Shown here one piece after another: positions 50,780-60,137 of a DNA stretch of 64,000 nt; position 1 is the stretch's first letter, and each line of letters opens with the position of its first letter. The stretch lies in the NCBI RefSeq assembly GCF_033406955.1, contig NZ_CP137734.1:4340001-4404000 (forward strand), in the 5' to 3' direction. A program made the position numbers and the translations under genes. Origin of the DNA: Streptomyces violaceoruber. GTDB lineage: Bacteria; Actinomycetota; Actinomycetes; Streptomycetales; Streptomycetaceae. The notes beneath the pieces are model-generated. The model saw only the letters and a program-made list of their open reading frames with translations. It searched no databases and was not told the origin of the DNA.

Positions 50780-51832
50780 ATGCCCCTGCCCCGCGAAACG
50801 CTCCCGCCCGACACCGGCGGATCACGCGAAGGCAGTGAGTTCACACCGCTGCTGCGCGACGTCAGGGAGCAGCAACTGCTCGAACGGCGCACCGGCTGGT
50901 ACGCGCGCACCATAGCGGTCAACGCGCTCGGTCTCGCCGCCGTCGGCACCGGCATGGCGCTGCTCGGCGACTCCTGGTGGGTGCTCGCGCTCGCGCCGGT
51001 CCTCGCCGTCCTGTGTGCCCGGACGGCGTTCATCGGCCACGACGCGGGCCACGCCCAGATCAGCGGCAGCCGCGCCGTGAACCGCCGCATCGGACTGGTC
51101 CACGGCAATCTGCTGCTCGGCATGAGTTACGCGTGGTGGAACGACAAGCACAACCGCCATCACGCCAACCCGAACCACATCGACAAGGACCCCGACGTCG
51201 CCGCCGACGTCCTCGTGTTCACCAGCGGGCAGGCCGCCACGCGCACGGGATTCCGCGGCCGGCTCACCCGGCACCAGGCGTGGCTGTTCTTCCCGCTCAC
51301 CCTCCTGGAGGGCCTCGCCCTGAAGCTGCACGGCTTCCAGCACCTGCGGCGCCAGCGGGGCCGTGCGCGCCTGGTGGAGGGCGCGCTCCTGGTCGCCCAC
51401 GCCGCCGGGTACGTCACCCTGCTCCTGGCGACCATGCCGCTCGCGCACGCCCTCGTCTTCGCCGCGCTCCACCAGGCCCTGTTCGGGCTGCACCTGGGCA
51501 TGGCCTTCGCGCCCAACCACAAGGGGATGGACATGCCCGACCCGGACTCCGAGGCGGAGAAGTGGGGGCACCTGCGGCGCCAGGTCCTCACCTCCCGCAA
51601 CGTCAGGGGCGGCTTCCTCACCGACTGGTTCCTCGGCGGCCTCAACTACCAGATCGAGCACCACCTGTTCCCCAGCATGCCCCGCCCGCACCTCGGGCTC
51701 GCCCAGGCCGCCGTCAAGGCCCACTGCCGCGACCTCGGCATCCCCTACGCGGAGACCGGCCTCGTCGACTCCTACCGGCAGGCCCTGCGCCACATGCACG
51801 AGGTGGGAGAACCGCTGCGTGCCGACATCTGA
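50780..51832 (+). CDS. Fatty-acid desaturase
   Basis: Membrane di-iron desaturase of 350 aa that introduces double bonds into membrane lipids. Three His boxes: HDAGH (87-91), HNRHH (124-128) and QIEHH near 295. ATG 50780 after AAGGAGCCCTC. The flanking kinase/response regulator resembles the Bacillus DesK-DesR pair that turns on a desaturase in the cold, suggesting adaptation of membrane fluidity. Confidence 0.96.
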   Translation: MPLPRETLPPDTGGSREGSEFTPLLRDVREQQLLERRTGWYARTIAVNALGLAAVGTGMALLGDSWWVLALAPVLAVLCARTAFIGHDAGHAQISGSRAVNRRIGLVHGNLLLGMSYAWWNDKHNRHHANPNHIDKDPDVAADVLVFTSGQAATRTGFRGRLTRHQAWLFFPLTLLEGLALKLHGFQHLRRQRGRARLVEGALLVAHAAGYVTLLLATMPLAHALVFAALHQALFGLHLGMAFAPNHKGMDMPDPDSEAEKWGHLRRQVLTSRNVRGGFLTDWFLGGLNYQIEHHLFPSMPRPHLGLAQAAVKAHCRDLGIPYAETGLVDSYRQALRHMHEVGEPLRADI

Positions 51833-51900
51833 GGAGCCGACGCCGTGCGCCCCTCCCGACGCCGTCTCTTCCGGCGCCGTCGCGGCGCACACCGGGCACC

Positions 51901-51914
51901 TAGGCTGGTGCCCA
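51901..51914 (+). promoter_or_regulatory. Leaderless promoter -10 of the sensor kinase
   Basis: TAGGCT (51901-51906) lies seven bases before ATG 51914, so the kinase mRNA is probably leaderless, or begins at the GTG at 51908. Confidence 0.5.
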
Positions 51915-53215
51915 TGATCCCAGTGGAGGCGGAACGTCCGCGCGCGCTGCTCGCGGGGGCGTCGCGGCGATGGGTGCGGCTGCTGCCGTGGGCCGTGGCG
52001 TTCGTGCTGTGCGTCGCCCTGCTGCCCACCACCATCGTGGTCCTCACCGCCGACTACGGGCTGAACGGCGGCCTCGCGAGCGCGCTGGCCGTCGCACAGG
52101 CCGCCCCGCTGCTGCTCGCCGTCGTACGGCCGTTGCAGGCCTGGTACGTGGTCTTCGTCGCGGACGTGGCCGGTGCGCTCGCCCTGCTCACCGTCGACTT
52201 CCAGGAGCGGCTGCTGTGGCCGTTCCCGCCCATGGAGATCGTCGGGTACGTCGGCCTCTGCCTCGCGCTGGGCCTGCGCGAGCGGCGCCGGACGCTGCTG
52301 CTGGTGTGGCTGGCGACGGCGGGCGCCAACGTCGGCCTGGGCTTCGCCGCGCCCCACGGCACCGGCGCCAAGGACCTGTTGCTCACCATCCTCGGGGGCG
52401 TCGCGCTCCTGCTGGGCGGCGCGCTGCGCGAGCGGTACGAGGTGCAGCGCAGGCTGGCCGAGCAGGAGACGATCAGCGAGGCCGAGCGGGGCCGGCGCAC
52501 GCTGCTGGAGGAGCGCGCCCGCATCGCACGCGAGCTGCACGACGTGGTGGCGCACCACATGTCCGTCATCACGGTGCAGGCGGACACCGCGGAGTACCGC
52601 CTCGCGGCGCTGCCGCCGGACGTGCGGGAGGAGTTCACGTCCATCGCGGCGACCGCGCGGGAGTCGCTCGGCGAGATGCGACGCCTTCTCGGCGTGCTGC
52701 GCAACGAGGAGGCGCACGGCGAACTCGTGCCCCAGCCGGGCCTCGCGCAGATCGGGCAGTTGGTGGAGGCGACGGCGCGGACGGTCGGGCCGGTGGACTT
52801 CACCCCCTGCGACGCCGAGGTGCCGGAGGCGGTGGGCCTCTCCGCGTACCGGATCGTCCAGGAGGCCCTCGCGAACGTCGTACGGCACGCGCCGGGAGCG
52901 GCGACGCACGTGTCGCTGTCGGTCGCGCGGCCCGCCGGCGGGCCGGGCGACGGGCAGACCGACGGGCAGACCGACGGGCAGCGCGACGGGCAGCGCGAGG
53001 GGCCGGGCGGGGAGCGGCTCACCGTCCTGGTCGTCAACGAGCCGCCGCCCGAGCCGCCCGCCGGGCCGCTCGAAGTGGGCGGCACCGGGCACGGCCTGGT
53101 CGGCATGCGCGAGCGGGTAAGGCTCGTCGGCGGCACCCTCGACGTGGGGCCGCTGCCCGACGGCGGCTTCCGGGTCGCCGCACAACTCCCCCTGACGGAA
53201 GAGGACATCACGTGA
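51914..53215 (+). CDS. DesK-like sensor histidine kinase
   Basis: NarL-class kinase of 433 aa: five to six N-terminal transmembrane helices (about 20-170), a HisKA_3 domain with RIARELHDVVAHHMSVI (His209) and a HATPase domain (N-box NVVRHA at 321-326). Within the HATPase domain is a tandem DGQT/DGQR repeat (residues about 346-361) of unknown effect. GTGA overlap with the response regulator gene. The signal may be membrane state. Confidence 0.92.
   Translation: MIPVEAERPRALLAGASRRWVRLLPWAVAFVLCVALLPTTIVVLTADYGLNGGLASALAVAQAAPLLLAVVRPLQAWYVVFVADVAGALALLTVDFQERLLWPFPPMEIVGYVGLCLALGLRERRRTLLLVWLATAGANVGLGFAAPHGTGAKDLLLTILGGVALLLGGALRERYEVQRRLAEQETISEAERGRRTLLEERARIARELHDVVAHHMSVITVQADTAEYRLAALPPDVREEFTSIAATARESLGEMRRLLGVLRNEEAHGELVPQPGLAQIGQLVEATARTVGPVDFTPCDAEVPEAVGLSAYRIVQEALANVVRHAPGAATHVSLSVARPAGGPGDGQTDGQTDGQRDGQREGPGGERLTVLVVNEPPPEPPAGPLEVGGTGHGLVGMRERVRLVGGTLDVGPLPDGGFRVAAQLPLTEEDIT
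52949..52996 (+). repeat. 12-bp tandem repeat (4 copies) inside the kinase gene
   Basis: GACGGGCAGACC repeated twice and then GACGGGCAGCGC twice, adding four DGQx units to the ATP-binding domain in a surface-loop position. Confidence 0.9.
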
Positions 53216-53886
53216 CGACGCGCGTCATCATCGTCGACGACCAGGCCATGGTGCGGGCCGGCTTCGCCGCGCTGCTGGCCGCCCAGAGCGACATCGACGT
53301 GGTGGGCGAGGCCCCCGACGGCGCGCAGGGCGTCGAGCTGAGCCGGCGTACGCATCCGGACGTCGTACTCATGGACGTGCGGATGCCCGAGATGGACGGG
53401 CTGGAGGCCGCGCGCCGGCTGCTGTCGCCGCCGCCCGGGGTGACCCACCGGCCGCGGGTGCTGATGCTCACCACGTTCGACGTCGACGACTACGTGTACG
53501 AGGCGCTGCGGGCGGGCGCCAGCGGCTTCCTGCTGAAGGACGCGCCGCCGGCCGACCTCATCGCGGCGGTCCGCGTGGTGGCCTCGGGCGACGCGCTGCT
53601 CGCCCCCTCCGTCACCCGCCGCCTCATCGCGGACTTCGCCCAGCAGCGCCCCGCGTCACGGGGCAAGCCCGCGCTGCGGCTCAAGGGGCTGACGGAACGC
53701 GAGACCGAGGTCCTCACCCTGGTCGCCCGCGGCCAGTCGAACACGGAGATCGCCCGGACCCTGGTGCTGGCCGAGCAGACGGTCAAGACGCACGTCAGCC
53801 GCGTCCTCACCAAGCTCGACCTGCGCGACCGCGCGCAGGCGGTGGTCTTCGCCTACGAGTCGGGGCTGGTGGCCCCGGGAGAGTAG
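53212..53886 (+). CDS. NarL/LuxR-family response regulator (DesR-like)
   Basis: Regulator of 224 aa with a receiver domain (VIIVDDQAMV, phosphate acceptor Asp55 in VVLMDVRMPEMDG, LKDAPPADL) and C-terminal LuxR HTH (GLTERETEVLTLVARGQSNTEIARTLVLAEQTVKTHVSRVLTKL region). GTG 53212 overlaps the kinase stop. It is a good candidate to bind the 45-bp site shared upstream of the DUF1023 operon and the ABC transporter. Confidence 0.95.
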   Translation: MTTRVIIVDDQAMVRAGFAALLAAQSDIDVVGEAPDGAQGVELSRRTHPDVVLMDVRMPEMDGLEAARRLLSPPPGVTHRPRVLMLTTFDVDDYVYEALRAGASGFLLKDAPPADLIAAVRVVASGDALLAPSVTRRLIADFAQQRPASRGKPALRLKGLTERETEVLTLVARGQSNTEIARTLVLAEQTVKTHVSRVLTKLDLRDRAQAVVFAYESGLVAPGE

Positions 53887-53926
53887 TCCCGCCCGGCCGG
53901 TCCCGCGGCCCGGCCACCCTCCTTCG

Positions 53927-53971
53927 CCCCCTACCGGGGTAGCACCTCCACATTGGCTCCCCGGTATGACG
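53927..53971 (+). promoter_or_regulatory. Shared 45-bp regulatory sequence, copy B
   Basis: CCCCCTACCGGGGTAG, then 10 bases later TTGGCTCCCCGGTATGACG; spacing identical to copy A. CTACCGGGGTAG is here a perfect 5-2-5 palindrome. It lies about 76 bases before the ABC ATPase gene. Confidence 0.78.
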
Positions 53972-54046
53972 CCCGGCGCCGAGCCGCCGCCGCACTCTTC
54001 ACCTCGTCACCAGGACGCACGAGCGCATCGACGAGGAGACGGCACC

Positions 54047-54889
54047 ATGAGGCTACGCAAGGGCAAGCGGCAGAAGGCGGACGACCGGGCGGGGGTGGAC
54101 CACCGCCCCGAGGTTCCGGCCGCCACGCCCGGGCTCGCCGTCGAGCTGCGCGGGGTCCAGCGGCGGTACGGCCGCGGCGCGGGCACCGTGCACGCCCTCG
54201 CGGGCATCGACCTCGCCCTGCCGCGCGGCACCTTCACCGCCGTCATGGGCCCGTCCGGGTCCGGCAAGTCCACCTTCCTGCAGTGCGCCGCCGGGCTCGA
54301 CCGGCCGTCGGCGGGATCGGTGCGCCTCGGCGGCACGGAGATCACGGGCATGAACGAGAACGAGCTGACCGAGCTGCGCCGCAGCCGCCTCGGCTTCGTC
54401 TTCCAGGCGTTCAACCTGCTGCCGTCGCTGACCGTGGAGCAGAACGTCCTGCTGCCCATGCGCCTGGCCGGGCAGCGCCAGGACCACCGCCGGGCGGCCG
54501 ACGTACTCGCGCAGGTCGGGCTCGCCGACAAGGCGCGGCGCCGGCCCGGCGAGCTGTCCGGCGGCCAGCAGCAGCGGGTGGCCGTCGCCCGCGCCCTGGT
54601 CACCGCCCCCGACGTGATCTTCGCCGACGAGCCCACCGGCGCCCTCGACACCGGCACCGCGGCCGAGGTCCTCGGCCTGCTCCGGCAGGCGGTGGACGGC
54701 CTCGGCGCCACCGTCGTCATGGTCACCCACGACCCGGCCGCGGCCGCCTGGGCCGACCGGGTGCTGTTCCTCGCCGACGGGGCCTTCGCCGACCACCTGG
54801 AGCGGGGTTCGGCGGAGCAGATCGCGGCGCGGATGACCGCGCTCACCGGCCGGGCGCGGGCTACGGCCGCGGCGGGGGTGGCGGCATGA
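54047..54889 (+). CDS. ABC transporter ATPase (MacB/LolD type)
   Basis: ATP-binding subunit of 280 aa: Walker A GPSGSGKS (68-75), signature LSGGQQQR, Walker B VIFADEP, H-loop VMVTHD. N-terminal 30 residues are basic. ATG 54047 after ACGAGGAGAC. Stop overlaps the permease ATG (ATGA). Paired with a MacB-like permease, this fits a peptide or drug efflux module in an envelope-stress neighbourhood. Confidence 0.95.
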   Translation: MRLRKGKRQKADDRAGVDHRPEVPAATPGLAVELRGVQRRYGRGAGTVHALAGIDLALPRGTFTAVMGPSGSGKSTFLQCAAGLDRPSAGSVRLGGTEITGMNENELTELRRSRLGFVFQAFNLLPSLTVEQNVLLPMRLAGQRQDHRRAADVLAQVGLADKARRRPGELSGGQQQRVAVARALVTAPDVIFADEPTGALDTGTAAEVLGLLRQAVDGLGATVVMVTHDPAAAAWADRVLFLADGAFADHLERGSAEQIAARMTALTGRARATAAAGVAA

Positions 54890-57399
54890 GTCTCAAGCCC
54901 AACGGCCTGGCCCGCGCGGCCGTACGCTTCAAGCCCGCCTCGTTCGCGGGCACGTTCGTCGCGCTGCTGATGTCGGCGCTGATCGTCGCGGCCTGCGGTG
55001 TCCTGCTGGAGACCAGCATCCGCGCCTCGGTGCCGGCCGAGCGGTACGCGAACGCGCCGGTCGTCGTGGCGGCCGACCAGTCCGCGCGCGTCGTCGCCGA
55101 CACCGTCGACGGCCCCGAGGAGACCGTGTACCCGCTGCCCGACACCGCCCGCGTGGACGCGGGGCTCGCGGCGAAGGCCGCCGGGGTGCCGGGCGCGGCC
55201 ACCGCCGTACCGGACTTCACCTTCCCGGTGCACGGCGAGGACTCGCCGGGCGCGCTCACCGGCCACGGCTGGGGCTCGCACGCCTTCACCGGCACCGCGC
55301 TGTCGAAGGGCGCCGCACCGCACGCGGGCGAGGTCGTGCTCGGCGCGGACGCGGCCCGTACCGCGAAGGCGGGCGTCGGCGACACCGTCGTGCTGGAGAC
55401 GGCCGGCGGCCGCGCCGGATTCCGGGTGTCCGGGCTGGCCGAGGCCGGTGACGGGGACACCGTCGGCGAGGGGGCGGGCGGCGGGGCCACGGCCTGGTTC
55501 GCCGACGCCGAGGCGCCCGTGCTGGCCGGGCACCCCGGCCAGGCCGACGCCATCGCCGTGACGGCGAAGGACGGGGCCGACACGGACGCCCTCGCCGCCG
55601 CCGTCGAGCAGGCCCTCACCGGCACCGGCGCGCAGACGCTCACCGGGGACGACCGCGGCGAGGCCGAGGACCACGGGCTGGCGTACGGCAAGGAGACGCT
55701 GTTCGCGATCGGCGGCTCCTTCGGCGGCATCGCCACCCTGGTCGCGGTCTTCACCGCGGCCGGCACGGTCGCCCTCTCCGTCGGCCAGCGCACCCGCGAG
55801 TTCGCGCTGCTGCGCGCCGTCGGCGCCACCCCGCGGCAGATCCGGCGCGCGGTCGCCGCCGAGGCGCTCCTGGTCGCCCCGCTCGCCGGGCTGCTCGGCT
55901 GCCTGCCGGGCATCGGGCTCGCGCACTGGTGGTTCGGGCAGATGCAGGACCGCGGGGCGGTTCCCGAGGCGGTCGAACTGCACGTCTCGGGGTTCCCGCT
56001 GCTGGCCGCCGTCGGCGTCGGGCTGCTCACGGCGCTGGGCGCCGGCCTGGCGGCCGGGCGCAGGCCCGCGAAGATCAAGCCGGGCCAGGCGCTCGCCGAG
56101 GCCTCGGTGGAGCGGCTGCGGCCGGGTGTCGTCCGTACCGTCCTCGGTCTCGCCGCGGTCGGCGGCGGCTCGGCGCTCGCCGGTGTGGCGGCCTCCGCCG
56201 CCGGTTCCGACGCGGCCAACGCCTCCCTCGGCGTGGTCATGCTCTTCATGCTGGCCGTCGCGCTGCTCGGCCCGATCCTGGCCCGGGTGTGCGCGGCCCT
56301 CTTCGGCCTGCTGCTGCGCGGCGGTGACGCCTCCGCGTCGCTGGCCGCCGCCAACTCCCGTACCAACGCGCGCCGGCTGGCCTCGGCGATCACCCCGATC
56401 GTGCTGGCGATGGCCTTCGCCTCGACGCTGGTCTTCATGCACACGAGCGAGAGCCACGTCGCCTCGGAGCAGCTCCGCGACGGCATCACGGCGGACCACG
56501 TCGTCACCGCCCCGGCCGGCCTGCCCGCCGACGCCGCCGACCGGGCCGCCCGGGCGCCCGGCGTCGACGCGGCCGTGAGCCTGCTGGACACGCAGGTGCT
56601 GGTGCCCGTCCGGGGCGGCGGCGAGACCTCGTTGCAGGGGACGGCGACCCAGGGCATCTCGGGCTCCGGCGCCGAACTCGCGAAGGTGCAGGACCTGGAC
56701 GTGCGCGAGGGCAGCCTGGACCGCGTGGGCGAGGGGCGCATCGCCATCGACAGGACCCTCGCCACCGCCACGGACACCGGCCTCGGCGACAAGCTGCCGC
56801 TCTACCTCCCCGACGGCACGAAGGCCGCCCCGGAAGTCGTCGCCGTCTACGGCCGCGGCCTGGGCCTGCCGGCGGTGACCATGGACCGCGCCTCCCTGGA
56901 CGGGCACGTCACGTCCGCCTTCGCCGACACCCTGCTGGTCAGCGGCGGCGACGCCGAGCCGCTCGCCCCCCTCGGCGAGGTCACCGACGCCTCCGGCTAC
57001 GCGCTCGCGCAGAACGTGGACCGCGAGTTCGGCGCCTGGGCCAACTACATGATGGCCGCCGTCCTGGGCGGTTTCGCCGCCGTCGCCGCGGTCAACACCC
57101 TGGTGATGACGGTCCTCGACCGCCGCCGGGAACTGAACACCCTCCGCCTCGTCGGCTCCACCCGGCGCCAGGTGCTGCGCATGCTGGGCTGGGAGAGCCT
57201 GCTGGTGTCGGCGGCGGGCGTGGCCGTGGGCACCGCCATCGCCATGATCACGCTGACCCCGATGATGCGCGGCCTGACCGGCGAGTTCCCGCACGTCCCG
57301 CCGCTGCTGTACGCCGCCTTCGCGGCGACCGCGGCAGCCCTCGGCCTGGCCGCCGTCACCCTCCCGGCCCGCGCGGCCCTGCGCGACCGGGGTGCCTGA
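54886..57399 (+). CDS. ABC transporter permease (MacB/FtsX-like)
   Basis: Permease of 837 aa with paired MacB/FtsX domains: one helix near 20-40, a large extracellular region, three helices (about 265-395), a second external region, and three C-terminal helices (about 710-830). FALLRAVGATPRQIRR and LNTLRLVGSTRRQVLR are typical cytoplasmic coupling loops of the two halves. Substrate unknown. Confidence 0.92.
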   Translation: MSLKPNGLARAAVRFKPASFAGTFVALLMSALIVAACGVLLETSIRASVPAERYANAPVVVAADQSARVVADTVDGPEETVYPLPDTARVDAGLAAKAAGVPGAATAVPDFTFPVHGEDSPGALTGHGWGSHAFTGTALSKGAAPHAGEVVLGADAARTAKAGVGDTVVLETAGGRAGFRVSGLAEAGDGDTVGEGAGGGATAWFADAEAPVLAGHPGQADAIAVTAKDGADTDALAAAVEQALTGTGAQTLTGDDRGEAEDHGLAYGKETLFAIGGSFGGIATLVAVFTAAGTVALSVGQRTREFALLRAVGATPRQIRRAVAAEALLVAPLAGLLGCLPGIGLAHWWFGQMQDRGAVPEAVELHVSGFPLLAAVGVGLLTALGAGLAAGRRPAKIKPGQALAEASVERLRPGVVRTVLGLAAVGGGSALAGVAASAAGSDAANASLGVVMLFMLAVALLGPILARVCAALFGLLLRGGDASASLAAANSRTNARRLASAITPIVLAMAFASTLVFMHTSESHVASEQLRDGITADHVVTAPAGLPADAADRAARAPGVDAAVSLLDTQVLVPVRGGGETSLQGTATQGISGSGAELAKVQDLDVREGSLDRVGEGRIAIDRTLATATDTGLGDKLPLYLPDGTKAAPEVVAVYGRGLGLPAVTMDRASLDGHVTSAFADTLLVSGGDAEPLAPLGEVTDASGYALAQNVDREFGAWANYMMAAVLGGFAAVAAVNTLVMTVLDRRRELNTLRLVGSTRRQVLRMLGWESLLVSAAGVAVGTAIAMITLTPMMRGLTGEFPHVPPLLYAAFAATAAALGLAAVTLPARAALRDRGA

Positions 57400-57482
57400 C
57401 ACCTCGGCCGCCCGGCGGACGGGCCCCCGGGAAGCACCTCCTCCCGAGGGCCCGCCGGCAGGCGTCCGGGCCATGGCGGGTC

Positions 57483-57534
57483 GCGCGTCTTCCGACCGGC
57501 CGGGGGAGGCGCCCCTGCCGGTCGGAAGACGCGC
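57483..57534. terminator. Two-way terminator between ABC operons
   Basis: A perfect 18-bp stem GCGCGTCTTCCGACCGGC / GCCGGTCGGAAGACGCGC with a 16-base loop between the convergent permease genes. A weaker GGGCCC-based hairpin (about 57417-57452) precedes it. Confidence 0.88.
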
Positions 57535-57582
57535 CGCCGTGCTGACGGATGTCTGCCGGCGAGCCCCCGCCCGGTCATCGGG

Positions 57583-60135
57583 TCACCCCGCCCGCAGCCC
57601 GTCCGCCGGAGGTGTGCGCAGGGCGTGGCGGGTGGGGAGTTCGGTCGTGAGGTACGACGTCAGCGCCACCGTCGCCGCGACCGCAGGGAGGAGCCAGGCG
57701 GGGCCCGCCGGCCAGGGACGGCCGAGGAGGCCCTGGCCGAGGAGGGCCAGGGGGACGGCGGACAGCAGGAGGCCGGTGACGAGGGCCGCGGCGGCGATCA
57801 CCGTGGCCTCGCGCCGCATCATCGCGCGGATCTGCCGGGGCGTCGTGCCGACCAGGCGCAGCGCGGCGATCTCCGTCCGGCGCTGGGCGGTGGCGGCGAC
57901 CAGCTTGTTGGCGATGCTCAGCAGCAGATAGCCGAGGAGCACCACGACCACCGCCAGGTTGATCCACACCTCGGGCGGCGCGTCCGCCCCCGTGGCGTCC
58001 GCGGCGGTGCCCGCGACGGCGAGGCCGGGGCGGCCGGCGGCCAGCGCGGCCAGGCCCGTCCCGGCCCGGGACGTGCCGTCGGTGCGGACCAGGACCCGCT
58101 GGTCCAGGCCGGCCGTGGTGTGCCCGGCGGCCAGTTGGCGGGAGAGGACGACCGGGCCGAAGCCCAGCCCCCGGTCGTACACGGCGACGACCCGGGCCTC
58201 GACCCGCGCCCCGTCGCCGAGCACCAGAGGCACCCGCTTCCCGAGCCCGGCGTCCCGGGTGCGGGCGGCCTCGGCGCTGACGGCGACCGTCGCCCCGGTC
58301 AGCCGGTCCAGGCCGCCGTCCGTCACACCGAGGTCCACGACGTCCCGGGCGTCCGGCGCCAGGATCATCGCCGGGGCCGACTCGGCCGCGGGCTCGCCCA
58401 GCTCCTCGTACTCCCACACCACCGTGGTCGTCCCGGCCGGCGCGGCGGCCCGTACGCCGGGCACGTCCCGCACGGCGGACAGGGTGCCGTCGGGCAGTCC
58501 GCCCAGCGCCGGTGCCGTCAGCTCGTACTGGGCGAGGGTGCCGGTGCGGGTGTCGTCGGAGGTGGCGGCCAGCACCGTGGTCTGGGTGAGCGTGTACGTC
58601 AGGACGAAGACGATGCCCATGGCCAGCGGGCTGACCACACCGGACAGCCGCAGCGCGTAGGCCCGTACGTTGGACAGCGCCAGCCACGTCGGCGCCGCCA
58701 CCCCGGGCCGCAGCCGCCGTACGGCGGCCTCACCCGCGCTCCTGACCAGCGCCGGGCCGCACAGCGCCAGCCCGATCGCGGCGAGGATGCCCGCGATGGA
58801 GGTGACCGAGGCGCCGAGGACCGTCCGGGACAGCAGCGGCACCACCGAGAGCGCCGAGGCACCGAGGATCAGCAGCAGCCCGGCCCCGGTCCGGGCCCGC
58901 GACGGGGTGCGCGGCTCGCTGCGCGACTCGGCGACCGCCTCGGTGGCCGGCATCCGCGAGGTGCGCCAGGACGCGCACCGGGCGGAGAGCCGCACGGCCG
59001 CCGTGATCAGGAGCACGGTGGCGAGGGCGGGCAACGGGCTGACGGTGAGGGGGAGTTCGTCCGGGAGTACGTCGCGGTCGGCGAGCAGTTCCCGGAAGCG
59101 GTCCGCCAGCAGGTAGCCGGCCGCCACGCCCGGCACCAGGGCGAGGGCCGCGACGACCGTCGACTGCCCGGCGGCCAGCCGCCGGATCTGCCTCGGCGTC
59201 GCGCCGACCGCCCGCATCAGCGCCAGGTCGCGGCGCTGCCCGGCGATGGTCACGCCCAGCGCGCCCGCGACGACGAACCCGGTGATCAGCAGCACGATCC
59301 CGCCGAGCGAACCGGCGAGCAGGATCAGCAGCGAGCGCGCCGAACCCACCCCCGGCGCCACCGCCTCGCCCCGGTCCGCGCCGGTGGTCACCCGAAGACC
59401 CGTGCCCGCGACCTCCTCGCGGACGGCGTCGGCCACCCGCCCGCCGGCACCGTCGGCGGTCCGCAGGCCGATCAGGTCGACGGTCCCCGCGCGCGGGCCT
59501 TCGCCCCCGGTGCCGCGCCCGGCCAGCGCGGCGGCCGTCCGGTCCGCGAACCAGACGCCGCCGCCCGCGCCCGGGGCGTCGACCAGCGCGGAGATCCGGT
59601 AGGCCACGGCGGGGCGGCCGTTGGCCACGACCCGGACCCGGTCGCCCACCTCGAGGCCCGCCGCGTCGGCGGCCGCCGCGTCCACGGCGACCCCCTTCGC
59701 ACCGGACGGCGCCCGTCCCTCGACCCGTGCGCCGGCCAGCAGCCGCGTCGAGGACCAGCCGTGCCCCGCCGTCACCGGGTCCTGCGCGGCGGGGACGGGC
59801 CGTCCGCGCCCGTCGAGGAGCGCCGCCGGGAAGCCGATGTCGCCGACGGCCGCGGTGACGCCGGGCAGGGCGGCCAGCCGGTCGACGAGCCCGGCCGGGA
59901 CGGTGGCCCGTTCGGGCAGTGCGATCGGCAGGTCCCCGCTCGGGTGGAACTCCTGGTCGGCGGCGACCACGACGTCCGCGCCGCCGAGCCGCCCGGGCGG
60001 CAGCTGCGAACGCAGCCCGGACTCGGCGAGCACGCCGGTGGTGGTGAGCAGGGCCGCGCCGCCCAGCACCGCGCACGCCACGGCGAGCAGTGCGGTGATC
60101 CGGTGCGCGGCCATCCGCAGGGCGAGGTGCAGCAT
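57583..60135 (-). CDS. Second ABC transporter permease (MacB/FtsX-like)
   Basis: Permease of 850 aa with the same two-half architecture as the 54886 gene (helices near 15-35, 265-420, 435-560, 730-840). LALMRAVGATPRQIRR and IAALRLVGTTPRQIRA are the coupling loops. Overall it diverges enough that recent duplication is unlikely. ATG 60135, two bases after the ATPase stop. Convergent with the first ABC operon. Confidence 0.92.
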   Translation of the reverse strand: MLHLALRMAAHRITALLAVACAVLGGAALLTTTGVLAESGLRSQLPPGRLGGADVVVAADQEFHPSGDLPIALPERATVPAGLVDRLAALPGVTAAVGDIGFPAALLDGRGRPVPAAQDPVTAGHGWSSTRLLAGARVEGRAPSGAKGVAVDAAAADAAGLEVGDRVRVVANGRPAVAYRISALVDAPGAGGGVWFADRTAAALAGRGTGGEGPRAGTVDLIGLRTADGAGGRVADAVREEVAGTGLRVTTGADRGEAVAPGVGSARSLLILLAGSLGGIVLLITGFVVAGALGVTIAGQRRDLALMRAVGATPRQIRRLAAGQSTVVAALALVPGVAAGYLLADRFRELLADRDVLPDELPLTVSPLPALATVLLITAAVRLSARCASWRTSRMPATEAVAESRSEPRTPSRARTGAGLLLILGASALSVVPLLSRTVLGASVTSIAGILAAIGLALCGPALVRSAGEAAVRRLRPGVAAPTWLALSNVRAYALRLSGVVSPLAMGIVFVLTYTLTQTTVLAATSDDTRTGTLAQYELTAPALGGLPDGTLSAVRDVPGVRAAAPAGTTTVVWEYEELGEPAAESAPAMILAPDARDVVDLGVTDGGLDRLTGATVAVSAEAARTRDAGLGKRVPLVLGDGARVEARVVAVYDRGLGFGPVVLSRQLAAGHTTAGLDQRVLVRTDGTSRAGTGLAALAAGRPGLAVAGTAADATGADAPPEVWINLAVVVVLLGYLLLSIANKLVAATAQRRTEIAALRLVGTTPRQIRAMMRREATVIAAAALVTGLLLSAVPLALLGQGLLGRPWPAGPAWLLPAVAATVALTSYLTTELPTRHALRTPPADGLRAG

Positions 60136-60137
60136 GC

